Shown in pieces: positions 16,006 to 24,047 of a stretch of 64,000 nucleotides of DNA. The translations under genes were made by a program, and so were the position numbers. Within the stretch, counting starts at the first letter, position 1; each line of letters opens with the position of its first letter. The DNA comes from DASYGT01 sp035999365. GTDB taxonomy: Bacteria > Actinomycetota > Actinomycetes > Mycobacteriales > Jatrophihabitantaceae. A model generated the notes under the pieces. It was not told the DNA's origin. It ran no database searches and saw only the letters and a list, made by a program, of their open reading frames with translations. The stretch covers positions 20,538 through 84,537 of the forward strand of contig DASYGT010000030.1 of NCBI GenBank assembly GCA_035999365.1, in the 5' to 3' direction.

Positions 16006-17858
16006 CACGTCACCCCCAACTGATCGAGTGTGGTGCGCAGGACGTGCAGTGCGTCGCATCCGCCGTAGAGGTACCCGTCGATACCCGAGGCGCGATCGGC
16101 GTCCTCACGATCGCCCGGGCGCCCGGCGAGCCAGACGAACTCGGCGCCCGCCTCGCGCAGTGCCTTGGCCACCCATCCTGCGGTTTCCTCGTAGACCCGG
16201 TCGGACGAGCAGAGGCAGACGACCGGCGTCCCGCTGGCGATGAATTCGTCGACCATGTCGTCGGGCGTTCCCGAACCGACGACCGGCACGATTCCTGCCG
16301 CCTGGAAGAGATTGCTCGCGAAGCCGACCCGCGCGGTGTAGGAGGCGACCGGCCCGATCGCCGCGAGGAAGACCTTCGGCCGTCCCGGTACCGCGTCGGC
16401 GCGATCACGCAACTGCTCGAACGGCTCGGCCCAGCGACGCGCGGGCAGCGGACCGGACTGCACCGCGATCGGTGCCGGCTCACGCATCACCGGCGCCTCT
16501 GCGACGTCCGCGAATTCGCTCACGCCGGTGAGCGGCGCGCGACGATGCGCGATGTCGGCCGCTCGCCGTTCCCGCGCGGGCGCGATGATCTGTTCAAGCG
16601 TGCCGTCGTCGAGCGCGGTGAGCGCGCCCCCGGCACGTTCGACCTCGACGAAGGTTGCCCACGCCTTCTCGGCGAGTTGGTCGGTCAGCGTCTCGACGTA
16701 CCAGGAGCCGCCTGCCGCGTCGATCACGCGTGCCAGGCTCGACTCGTCGTGCAGGATCGATTGCGTATTGCGGGCCATTCGGCAGCCCAAGTCGTCGGGC
16801 AGCCCGACCGCGGAGTCGAATGGAAGGACGGTGATGGACTCCGCCCCCGCTACAGCTGCCGCGAAGCAGCCGACGGTGGCTCGCAGCAAGTTCACCCAGG
16901 GGTCGCGCCGGCTGAGCATCGCCGCTGAGGTCACCGCATGCTGGCGCTGCCCGCGACGCTCGAGGGCGGCACCGCTCAGCTCGGCGACGCGGTCCCATAC
17001 CCGCCGCGCGGCACGCAGCTTGGCGATCGACAGGAACTGGTCGGCGGTGACCGCGTACCGGAATTCCAGCGCGGCCAGGGCCGCATCGATGCTCACACCG
17101 CCGTCGGTCAGCGCACGCAGGTATTCGACACCGACCGCCGCGGCGACGCCGATCTCGTCGGCATCGCTCGCACCGGCGTCGTGGTAGGCCGTCGCGTCGA
17201 CCGTGGCGACGCAGAGCTCGGGCGAGCCGGAGACCTCGTGTGCCAGCGTCGACAGGAGTGCCAGGTCGGCCGCGGCGCCCGACCGGGCCCGCAGGCCGAT
17301 CGGATCGGCCCCCAATGAGCCGCGCAGCTCGCGGGCATTCACACCTCGGTCGGAGGCGAGGCTCAGCAATGCCGTCGCTGCTGGGTACGTCGCGTCCCCG
17401 GCATCGAGCACGATCGGTGCCAGGTCGAGGTACACGCCGTCCAGGGCGCGGGCAAGATCGGCCACGGCCAGCCCCGCGTCGCCGAGCACCAGCCAGACCG
17501 AGGTCGCGCCATTGGCCAGGTCGGCGAGCACCGCGCGGTTGGTCGCCGCGGCATCCGGATCGGCGTGCCGCTGCCGGACGTCCCACCCTGTCCCGGCCGC
17601 CCCGGCCGCAGTCGCGCCGCGGACGAACGGAGGATGCCCGGGCACGCCGTCGTGAGCGAGGCTCAAGGCGTCTTCGGCGGTATAGAGCGGCTTGATCTCG
17701 ATGCCCTCGTAGGTACGACAACTCAAGGCCGCTTCGGGATCGCCATCGGGCTCGATTCCGGCCTTGCGCAGGACCGCACTCACCAGCTCGCGCCACTGCT
17801 CGCGGGTCGCGCTTTCGAATTCCGCAGCGAGCGCGAGCGGCTCAGGCTGGGCAGACAT
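16005..17858 (-). CDS. mutA: methylmalonyl-CoA mutase small (non-catalytic) subunit
   Basis: A 617-residue homologue of MutB that forms the heterodimer with it. The barrel half is recognisable (CRTYEGIEIKPLYTAEDA near residue 45). The C-terminal cobalamin-like domain lacks the DxHxxG axial-histidine motif, as expected for the small subunit, so it binds no B12. ATG 17858 was chosen because it starts MSAQPEPLALAAEF at a normal position and has a TACGAT box six bases upstream. The open frame reaching back to 18164 is antisense to the DksA-like gene and not coding. First gene of the mutA-mutB-meaB operon. Confidence 0.95.
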   Translation of the reverse strand: MSAQPEPLALAAEFESATREQWRELVSAVLRKAGIEPDGDPEAALSCRTYEGIEIKPLYTAEDALSLAHDGVPGHPPFVRGATAAGAAGTGWDVRQRHADPDAAATNRAVLADLANGATSVWLVLGDAGLAVADLARALDGVYLDLAPIVLDAGDATYPAATALLSLASDRGVNARELRGSLGADPIGLRARSGAAADLALLSTLAHEVSGSPELCVATVDATAYHDAGASDADEIGVAAAVGVEYLRALTDGGVSIDAALAALEFRYAVTADQFLSIAKLRAARRVWDRVAELSGAALERRGQRQHAVTSAAMLSRRDPWVNLLRATVGCFAAAVAGAESITVLPFDSAVGLPDDLGCRMARNTQSILHDESSLARVIDAAGGSWYVETLTDQLAEKAWATFVEVERAGGALTALDDGTLEQIIAPARERRAADIAHRRAPLTGVSEFADVAEAPVMREPAPIAVQSGPLPARRWAEPFEQLRDRADAVPGRPKVFLAAIGPVASYTARVGFASNLFQAAGIVPVVGSGTPDDMVDEFIASGTPVVCLCSSDRVYEETAGWVAKALREAGAEFVWLAGRPGDREDADRASGIDGYLYGGCDALHVLRTTLDQLGVT

Positions 17859-17864
17859 GCGGGA

Positions 17865-17870
17865 ATCGTA
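17865..17870 (-). promoter_or_regulatory. leaderless -10 box of mutA operon
   Basis: TACGAT on the minus strand, six bases before ATG 17858. The 125-bp region between mutA and the DksA-like gene shows no cobalamin riboswitch. Confidence 0.5.
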
Positions 17871-17983
17871 TTGCGGTCGATGCCGCTGCTTGGCGTTGAG
17901 GTGGCCCATCTCTCTAGGCGGACACAGCCGATTCACCGCTGGTTCGCGGCCGATACCCGGGCTGCGCGGCGAATCTGGGGGCC

Positions 17984-18340
17984 ATGAGCGCCGCCCTGAT
18001 CGCCTCACAGACCGGTTCTCTCCCGCTCGATCGCGCCGCTGCCGAGCGGGTGCGGTTGACACTCGTGGAGCAGCGGCGCTTCCGCCTCGACCAGCTCGCC
18101 GAACTCGAACGCGACGGCGCGCTGCGCTGCGATGACCCCACCGCGCGGGAGGTGGCGCGATCACTGGTGACGGGCGCCCGCGGCGCCCTGCTCAACATCT
18201 GTGAGGCGCTCCGACAGATCGACGCCGGCCGGTATGGGTGGTGCCGAGATTGCCGTAGCCGTCTCTCGCTTGAGCAGCTGGAGATACTGCCCCACATCAC
18301 ACGCTGCCCGGCGTGCCTTCGGATGATGAGCCGTACCTGA
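17984..18340 (+). CDS. TraR/DksA-family zinc-finger protein
   Basis: A 118-residue protein: an alpha-helical N-terminal two-thirds (likely coiled coil) followed by a C4 zinc finger, CRDC (near residue 88) and CPAC (near residue 109). The fold is that of DksA, which enters the secondary channel of RNA polymerase. Actinobacterial members are short, lack the acidic coiled-coil tip of DksA, and are of uncertain function. It is divergent from the mutA operon and lies 30 bp before pnp on the same strand. ATG 17984 is preceded by gggggcc, a weak ribosome binding site. Confidence 0.82.
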   Translation: MSAALIASQTGSLPLDRAAAERVRLTLVEQRRFRLDQLAELERDGALRCDDPTAREVARSLVTGARGALLNICEALRQIDAGRYGWCRDCRSRLSLEQLEILPHITRCPACLRMMSRT

Positions 18341-18356
18341 ACGCGGGCCGATCCCC

Positions 18357-18362
18357 TACCCT
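18357..18362 (+). promoter_or_regulatory. leaderless -10 box of pnp operon
   Basis: TACCCT lies eight bases before GTG 18371, so the pnp operon may have its own leaderless promoter inside the short gap after the DksA-like gene. Confidence 0.45.
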
Positions 18363-18370
18363 CGGCGGAC

Positions 18371-19177
18371 GTGACAGCTCCCGACACCTCGACGCCCGAC
18401 GGGACCGCTCGCGCCGCGGCCCAGCTGCTCGCCGAACACACCGGCCAGGACGCACACGACGTCGCGATCGTCCTCGGCTCGGGCTGGGTGCCGGCCATCG
18501 ATGCCCTCGGCTCACCCGCTACCGAGCTGCTCGTCACCGACCTGCCGGGATTCCTGCCTCCGGCCGTCGAGGGGCACGCGGGTCGTATCCGATCACTGAC
18601 CGTCGGCACTCAGCGGGTGCTCGCCTTCCTCGGCCGGACCCACCTCTACGAGGGACGGGGCGTCGACGCGGTCGCGCACGGCGTCCGGGTGGCGGCCGCG
18701 GCCGGTTGCCGCACCGTGATCCTCACCAACGCCTGTGGGGGCCTACGCGCCGATCTGTCGGTGGGCGATCCCGTCCTGATCCGCGATCACCTGAACCTGA
18801 CCTGGCGCACGCCACTGGTCGGGCCGCGATTCGTCGACCTCACCGACCTCTACAGCGAGCGCCTGCGCGCACTGGTGCGGTCGGTCGACCCGTCCATCAC
18901 CGAGGGTGTCTACGCGATGTTCCCCGGACCGCAGTACGAGACGCCCGCCGAGGTACGGATGGCCGGGATCCTGGGCGCCGATCTGGTCGGCATGTCGACG
19001 GTCCTGGAAGCCATCGCCGCGCGCGCCGAGGGCTGCGACGTCCTGGGCATCTCCCTGGTGACGAACCTCGCGGCCGGCCTCGGCGACCGACTCGACCATG
19101 AAGAGGTGCTCGCCGCCGGCCTGGCCGCCGCGAACCGGATGGGCGCCCTCCTCGCCGAGGTGATCCCGCAGCTATGA
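18371..19177 (+). CDS. punA: purine nucleoside phosphorylase (trimeric PNP type)
   Basis: A 268-residue enzyme that splits inosine, guanosine and their deoxy forms with phosphate to base and (deoxy)ribose-1-phosphate. Seen motifs: the phosphate loop VLGSGW near residue 37, GRTHLYEG near 90, the LTNACGGL strand near 120, and GPQYETPAEVRM near 190 with the purine-side residues. The length fits the trimeric class. Its stop overlaps the next gene by four bases (ATGA), and that gene overlaps pmmB in the same way, so all three should be made together. The M. tuberculosis counterpart is Rv3307, also upstream of pmmB. Confidence 0.93.
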   Translation: MTAPDTSTPDGTARAAAQLLAEHTGQDAHDVAIVLGSGWVPAIDALGSPATELLVTDLPGFLPPAVEGHAGRIRSLTVGTQRVLAFLGRTHLYEGRGVDAVAHGVRVAAAAGCRTVILTNACGGLRADLSVGDPVLIRDHLNLTWRTPLVGPRFVDLTDLYSERLRALVRSVDPSITEGVYAMFPGPQYETPAEVRMAGILGADLVGMSTVLEAIAARAEGCDVLGISLVTNLAAGLGDRLDHEEVLAAGLAAANRMGALLAEVIPQL

Positions 19178-19947
19178 CGGTGCTGGTGACGGGCTGCGCC
19201 GGCTCCATCGGGAGCGCGCTCATGCAGCGGCTGCCGACGTACGGCTGGGACGTGGTCGGGCTCGACCGCACGCCGGAAGCCGACCTCGTCGCCGATATCA
19301 CCTCACCGTCCGATCTGGATGCCGCTATGGCGGATGTGACAGCGGTCGTGCATCTCGCCGGCCAGTCGACCGAAGCGCCGTGGCCGGTCGTGCGCGAGGC
19401 GAACATCGAGGGGACGTTCCAGCTGTTCGAGGCTGCACGGCGCAGCGGCGTGCAGCGCATCGTCTACGCCTCGTCCAACCACGCGACGGGCTTCACCCCT
19501 GTCGCCCAGGGCCTGCCCGCGGACGCACCGGCCCGTCCGGACACCCTGTACGGCGTCAGCAAGGTCTTCGGCGAGGCATTGGCGCGGTACTACGTCGATC
19601 GATACGGCCTGCAGGTTGCCTGCATACGCATCGGCACCTTCGCCCCAACGCCGCCGGATCGCCGATCTCTGTCGACGTGGCTCTCGCCGGACGACTGCGC
19701 CCGGCTCGTCGACGCCTGCCTGCGGGCTCCACAGCTCGGGTACGCGGTGGTCTGGGGGATCTCGCACAACACGCGTCGCACGTGGTCGCTCGACGAGGCA
19801 GTGGCGCTCGGCTACGACCCGCGTGACGACGCCGAGGAGTGGGCCGAGCAGCTGCCCGATGACGTCGAGTACCCCTCCGACGCCCTGGTCGGCGGCGGCT
19901 TCACCTCACCCGGCTTCGGCATCGATGCCGTGGCGGCCCGTTCATGA
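19174..19947 (+). CDS. NAD-dependent sugar dehydrogenase/epimerase, uronate-dehydrogenase-like
   Basis: A 257-residue extended short-chain dehydrogenase. The nucleotide-binding motif TGCAGSIGS is at residues 6-14, the catalytic Ser-Tyr-Lys triad appears as SSNH near 108 and YGVSK near 125. The pattern SSNHATGF, YGVSKVFGEAL, RIGTF and LSTWLSPDD resembles bacterial uronate dehydrogenases, which oxidise galacturonate or glucuronate to aldarolactones. It sits between pnp and pmmB with four-base overlaps on both sides, where mycobacteria as I recall have no gene. Its substrate may be a sugar released in nucleoside or polysaccharide breakdown; that is inference. Confidence 0.82.
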   Translation: MTVLVTGCAGSIGSALMQRLPTYGWDVVGLDRTPEADLVADITSPSDLDAAMADVTAVVHLAGQSTEAPWPVVREANIEGTFQLFEAARRSGVQRIVYASSNHATGFTPVAQGLPADAPARPDTLYGVSKVFGEALARYYVDRYGLQVACIRIGTFAPTPPDRRSLSTWLSPDDCARLVDACLRAPQLGYAVVWGISHNTRRTWSLDEAVALGYDPRDDAEEWAEQLPDDVEYPSDALVGGGFTSPGFGIDAVAARS

Positions 19948-21551
19948 CGGCGGGCGAGCTGCACGAACGCGTCCGCGCCTGGCTTGCCGACGAGGTGGAC
20001 GAGGCCGACGCGGCCGAGGTGCGCCGCCTGCTCGAGGCGCGCGGGGACGCCGAGCTGGCAGACCGCTTCGCCGGGATGCTCACCTTCGGCACCGCCGGTC
20101 TGCGGGGGCCGCTGCGCGCCGGACCGAACGGGATGAACCGCGCGGTCGTGCGGCGGGCGGCGGCAGGCCTGGCCGCATGGCTCGTCGACGCCGGCTTCGG
20201 CGGGCGACGCGTAGTCGTCGGGTACGACGGCAGACACCGATCGCACGAGTTCGCCTACGATTCCGCCGCGATCTTTGCCGCAGCCGGTTTCGAGGCCCTC
20301 GTCTTGCCACGGCTGCTGCCCACGCCCGTCCTCGCGTTCGCCGTGCGCCACCTCGATGCCGCGGCCGGCGTGATGGTCACCGCATCGCACAACCCGCCGC
20401 AGGACAACGGCTACAAGGTGTATGCCGCCGATGGCGCGCAGATCGTGCCGCCTACCGATACCGAGATCGAGGCCGCGATCCAGGCGGTGGGTCCCACCCG
20501 GCAGATCCGGCTGGAGCCTGACGGTGTCACGGTGCTCGACGAGTCGGTCGTAGACGCCTACGTTGCTGCGATCGCCGCTCTCGTCGACGACGGCCCGCGC
20601 GACGTACGGATCGTCCATACCGCGATGCACGGCGTCGGCACCGAGGTCGTGCGCAAGGTGCTCAAGGCGGCCGGCTTCCCGGCCCCGATCGGCGTCGCCG
20701 AGCAGGAACGGCCCGACCCGGACTTCCCGACCGTCGCCTTCCCCAATCCCGAGGAGCCGGGCGCTCTCGACCTCGCTATCGCACTGGCCGCCGACCGCGA
20801 CGCCGACGTGATCATCGCGAACGACCCGGATGCCGACCGGTGTGCGGTCGCGGCACGCCGGGCTGACGGGCTTTGGCGCATGCTGCGCGGCGACCAGGTG
20901 GGTGTCCTGCTCGCCGACTGCTTGCTTCGCAAAGGGGTTCGCGGCACCTATGCCACGACCATCGTCTCGTCGACGATGCTGCGCGCGATGGCCGAACGCA
21001 GCGGCGTCGGATACGTCGAGACGCTCACCGGCTTCAAGTGGATCTCGCGTGCCGCGGACGATCTCGCCTACGGCTATGAGGAGGCACTCGGCTACGCAGT
21101 CGCCCCGCACCTCGTCCGCGACAAGGACGGCATCAGCGCCGCGTTGCTGGTTGCCGAACTCGCGGCGGTGCTGAAGAAGCAGGGCTCGTCGCTCGACGAA
21201 CGGTTGGCGCAGCTGGCCGCCGAGTTCGGCCTGTACGTCACCGACCAGTTGTCCGTGCGCGTCGACGACCTCACGATCATCAGTAATGCCATGGCCCGGC
21301 TGCGCGCACAGCCGCCGCGCACCCTGCTCGGTGAGCCGGTCACGGTAGAGGATCTGCTTCCCGACGCGGACGTCGTGCGGTTGCGGTGGAGCGGCGGCCG
21401 CGTCGTTGTACGACCCTCGGGCACCGAGCCGAAGCTCAAGGCCTATCTCGAGGTCGTGCCTGCCGATCGTCGCGAAGCCACCGGGCAGCGTCAGATCACG
21501 GCGCTGCGATCAGAGGTCGGCGCCGTACTGGGGCTGCACGACACCGCCTGA
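19944..21551 (+). CDS. pmmB: phospho-sugar mutase, PmmB/PGM2 type (possible phosphopentomutase)
   Basis: A 535-residue alpha-D-phosphohexomutase. The active serine is in TASHNPPQDNGYK near residue 145, the magnesium loop is NDPDADR near 295, the sugar-binding loop GYEEALGY near 378, and the phosphate-binding loop RPSGTEPK near 493. An N-terminal helical extension with GTAGLRG near residue 50 marks the PGM2-like subfamily, whose human members act on pentose phosphates. Coupling to pnp makes ribose-1-phosphate to ribose-5-phosphate conversion a reasonable role, although mycobacterial PmmB is annotated as phosphomannomutase. ATG 19944 overlaps the previous stop by four bases. Confidence 0.92.
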   Translation: MTAGELHERVRAWLADEVDEADAAEVRRLLEARGDAELADRFAGMLTFGTAGLRGPLRAGPNGMNRAVVRRAAAGLAAWLVDAGFGGRRVVVGYDGRHRSHEFAYDSAAIFAAAGFEALVLPRLLPTPVLAFAVRHLDAAAGVMVTASHNPPQDNGYKVYAADGAQIVPPTDTEIEAAIQAVGPTRQIRLEPDGVTVLDESVVDAYVAAIAALVDDGPRDVRIVHTAMHGVGTEVVRKVLKAAGFPAPIGVAEQERPDPDFPTVAFPNPEEPGALDLAIALAADRDADVIIANDPDADRCAVAARRADGLWRMLRGDQVGVLLADCLLRKGVRGTYATTIVSSTMLRAMAERSGVGYVETLTGFKWISRAADDLAYGYEEALGYAVAPHLVRDKDGISAALLVAELAAVLKKQGSSLDERLAQLAAEFGLYVTDQLSVRVDDLTIISNAMARLRAQPPRTLLGEPVTVEDLLPDADVVRLRWSGGRVVVRPSGTEPKLKAYLEVVPADRREATGQRQITALRSEVGAVLGLHDTA

Positions 21552-21558
21552 GCGAGCG

Positions 21559-22659
21559 TCAGCGCGTGGGCACCGCGCCGCCGGTGAGCCACACCGACCA
21601 CGGCACGTTCCAGTCGGCGTAGCCCTGACCGAGCTGTAGGGCCGGACCGTGGGCGTCGGGGTAGCGCACGACATCGCCGATCTCGAGGAGCGTGTAGAGC
21701 GTCGCCGCGTCGGGTGTGCTCAGGTTGGTGCAGCCGTTGGACGAGTCGTGCTTGCCGAGGTTCCCCACGTTCCATGGCGCCGCATGCAGGTATTCGCCGC
21801 CATACGTCAGCCGCTGCGTGTACTTGATGTTGCACTCGTGATACCCCGGACCACTCATGCAGATGCTGAGCCCCTTCTCCATGATGACCTTGGTGCCACG
21901 TGAGGTCGGCGTGTTGCTGGCGCCGAGTGACACGGGGTACGTGCCCACGGTGCGCCCGTCGGATACGAGGGTGAGCGTGTGCGTGGCGTCGCTGACGGTC
22001 GCGATGTTCGCAGCGCCCGTGGTGAAGGCCAACGTCAGGCTGTCGTCGTAGGCCAGGCCCGGGCCGGCCGACAGCCCCTGCAACGGCATCTTCACGGCGA
22101 TCTTCGCGTGGGCAGGCCAGTAGTTCTGCAGCCGGTAGTGAGCCTCGAGGGGGTAACCGGGTTCGTTGTTGGTGGTTTCGAAGTACCACGCTCCGGCGAC
22201 GGGCGTGCCGTCCACCGTCACCGACGTCGCGGCCGCGAACGCCCTGGCATCGGTGATCTTCCGCGACAGGTAGGCGATCACTGGCACACCCACGCCGAAC
22301 TGAGAGCCGTCGCTCCACTTGAGTCTCACGTGGACGGCCTTGGCGGCCGGCGACGCGGATGCGCTGGTGGTCTTCTGTCCGGACGCGTGGCGGGAAGCGG
22401 TGCTGCCGAGTGCACCCGGACGCTGGCCGGCGTGACCGTCGGTCGTACCCGAGCCGCGCAACGCGAACACGAGCCCCGCGGCGAGGACAACCGCGGCCGC
22501 GGCGGCAAGCGGGGCGAGAAATCTGCCCCGCCGGGCGCTCAGATGGGGCGCGGAGTGCAGATCAACCGATGGCGGGACTCGATCGTCGCCGATTGCCGCC
22601 TGCGCCTTCGCGGCGAACGCGTCGCGGAGGACGCGTTCGAGATCGTCGCCATGCGTCAT
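21559..22659 (-). CDS. membrane-anchored L,D-transpeptidase in anti-sigma position
   Basis: A 366-residue type II membrane protein built like the orphan paralogue at 11.7-12.9 kb. It has a cytoplasmic head of about 45 residues (LRDAFAAKAQAAIGD), a transmembrane helix at about 48-66, a Gly/Ser/Ala linker, an Ig-like domain and a YkuD catalytic domain. The active-site motif SNGCTNL is near residue 315. ATG 22659 overlaps the stop of the SigE-family sigma gene by four bases (ATGA), the place where an anti-sigma factor gene is normally found. No zinc-finger (ZAS) motif is present in the head. Whether the head binds the sigma factor is inference. The gene converges on pmmB, seven bases apart. Confidence 0.88.
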   Translation of the reverse strand: MTHGDDLERVLRDAFAAKAQAAIGDDRVPPSVDLHSAPHLSARRGRFLAPLAAAAAVVLAAGLVFALRGSGTTDGHAGQRPGALGSTASRHASGQKTTSASASPAAKAVHVRLKWSDGSQFGVGVPVIAYLSRKITDARAFAAATSVTVDGTPVAGAWYFETTNNEPGYPLEAHYRLQNYWPAHAKIAVKMPLQGLSAGPGLAYDDSLTLAFTTGAANIATVSDATHTLTLVSDGRTVGTYPVSLGASNTPTSRGTKVIMEKGLSICMSGPGYHECNIKYTQRLTYGGEYLHAAPWNVGNLGKHDSSNGCTNLSTPDAATLYTLLEIGDVVRYPDAHGPALQLGQGYADWNVPWSVWLTGGAVPTR

Positions 22660-23225
22660 GTCTGCGCTCCCAGGATGCGCTGCAGACTCGCCATGCCACG
22701 GCTGGCCGATGACTTGACCGAACCCGCTGAGATACCGAGGGTCTCGGCGATCTCGCGCTCGGACAGTCCTGACCAGTAGCGCAGGACAAGGATTTCCTGC
22801 TGTCGTCGCGGCAGCGAACGCACGGCATCCAGCGCCGCGCGATGCTCGTCGCGCAGCAGTACGTCGTGATCGGCGGCGGGCGTCGCCTCAGGCTCGGCGA
22901 CCCGCAGGTGCTTGCGCGCAGTCTGCCGGCGCCGGATCACGGACCTGGACAGGTTCACCACGGCTGCCCGGACGTAGGCCAGCGCTGCATTCGGGTCCCG
23001 GAGTTCAGCACTGCGGCGGTGCAGCCCGATGAAGGCGTCCTGGACCACGTCCTCCGCGCTCGCGACATCGTCGACGAGCAGCACGGCCAGACGCACGAGC
23101 GAGCGCCAATGCTGCTCGTACAGCGCCGGGACGTCGACCGAGGCCGCACGAGTAGCGGGCGCCGCGATGTCTGGCACGGGGCGCTCGTCCCTCCTCAACC
23201 GCGTATCGATGATCAGGGCCGTCAC
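22656..23225 (-). CDS. SigE-family (ECF-like) RNA polymerase sigma factor
   Basis: A 189-residue sigma factor with region 2 (LYEQHWRSLVRLAVLL, then AEDVVQDAF near residue 60) and region 4 (LPRRQQEILVLRYW, then the helix-turn-helix EIAETLGISAGSVKSS near 160). The GSVKSSASRG ending is typical of the SigE family of actinobacteria. About 30 residues precede region 2. GTG 23225 is the start because a promoter motif ends only eight bases upstream, implying a leaderless mRNA. The next gene overlaps by four bases and encodes a membrane protein, so the pair resembles a sigma/anti-sigma operon. It likely transcribes its own operon. Confidence 0.92.
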   Translation of the reverse strand: MTALIIDTRLRRDERPVPDIAAPATRAASVDVPALYEQHWRSLVRLAVLLVDDVASAEDVVQDAFIGLHRRSAELRDPNAALAYVRAAVVNLSRSVIRRRQTARKHLRVAEPEATPAADHDVLLRDEHRAALDAVRSLPRRQQEILVLRYWSGLSEREIAETLGISAGSVKSSASRGMASLQRILGAQT

Positions 23226-23233
23226 ACAGTGCA

Positions 23234-23260
23234 GTCGCCCTACGGCACCTCTAGGTTGTC
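23234..23260 (-). promoter_or_regulatory. putative ECF/SigE-type promoter of first sigma operon
   Basis: On the minus strand GACAACC (23260-23254), a 16-nt spacer and CGAC (23237-23234), eight bases before GTG 23225. The match to the motifs upstream of the second sigma gene and the orphan L,D-transpeptidase suggests autoregulation or cross-regulation. Confidence 0.5.
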
Positions 23261-23282
23261 ACGGCGCGGCAAGTCGCTGCGT

Positions 23283-23921
23283 TCAGACCCACCACGCCAG
23301 CTGGACCGCCACCTGGGCGATGCCGCTTCCGTCCCGCGCCCCGTAGTCGACCTGGATCCGGGCGCCGTCGTTGCGGATGATCCCGGCGGCCCGGTCGGCC
23401 CCGCACTCGTAGTTGAGGGCGACGCTACCGACTGCCGGAACCGTGCCCGTCACGGCGACGCAATGGGCGCCGTTCGCCAGCTGTAGGGCCCAGGGCGACC
23501 TCGTCGGCGAGGCAGCGGTCGCCGTCGGCAGTGGCGCGGTGAGGGTGATCACGTGCGCAGGGCTCCACGGGTCGGCCACGCAGGCCACCATCGTGACGAC
23601 GGCGCGGGTGGTGTCGGCGAAGCACGGGTCACGAATCTGGTTGGCGGCCAGGCAGCGGTAGGTGCCGGGCGCCGCGACCGCGATCGAGCCCGTCCAGCAC
23701 GACCCTGGGGTTTGGTCCGCCACCGGCACCGCAAGGGTGCCGGTGGCGGCGTAGGGGGAGAACGTCTCGTACGTCACCACGCCGGCGGCGGTGGACGAGG
23801 GGCGCTGGCCAGCGGTCCGCACCTGCTGCGTCGAACTGCTCGCGCACGCCACGACGGTGACGCCCACGAGCGCGGCAGCAGCAACCGCGGTCCAGCCACG
23901 GATTCGCGAAACCCTCGACAT
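23283..23921 (-). CDS. putative lipoprotein of unknown function
   Basis: A 212-residue exported protein. The N-terminus (SRVSRIRGWTAVAAAALVGVT) is a signal peptide ending in a lipobox-like VVAC with Cys at about residue 26, so it is probably anchored to the outer face of the membrane. The mature part is rich in Thr, Ala and Val, with six further cysteines that could form disulfides. I recognise no domain. GGAGG lies eight bases before ATG 23921. It sits between the two sigma operons on the same strand and has its own copy of the shared promoter motif, so it may be a regulon member. Confidence 0.7.
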   Translation of the reverse strand: MSRVSRIRGWTAVAAAALVGVTVVACASSSTQQVRTAGQRPSSTAAGVVTYETFSPYAATGTLAVPVADQTPGSCWTGSIAVAAPGTYRCLAANQIRDPCFADTTRAVVTMVACVADPWSPAHVITLTAPLPTATAASPTRSPWALQLANGAHCVAVTGTVPAVGSVALNYECGADRAAGIIRNDGARIQVDYGARDGSGIAQVAVQLAWWV

Positions 23922-23975
23922 CCGCGAAGCCTCCGGTCCACCGCCGTCCGGCGCGGCGGTCCTTACGACTAGTTA

Positions 23976-24002
23976 GACGCACTGGGACGGCGTTTCGTTG
24001 CC
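23976..24002 (-). promoter_or_regulatory. putative ECF/SigE-type promoter of lipoprotein gene
   Basis: On the minus strand GGCAACG (24002-23996), a 16-nt spacer and CGTC (23979-23976), 54 nt before ATG 23921. One base of the -35 differs from the GGCAACC of the neighbours. Confidence 0.45.
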
Positions 24003-24047
24003 CATCGTGCGAGTGTCGTGGAATCTGCTGTGGCCACGATGGGGAAA

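Noticed and set aside
17859..17983. Cobalamin riboswitch before the mutA operon
   Set aside because: The 125-bp gap is too short, lacks a B12-box-like element, and the leaderless -10 leaves no leader RNA.
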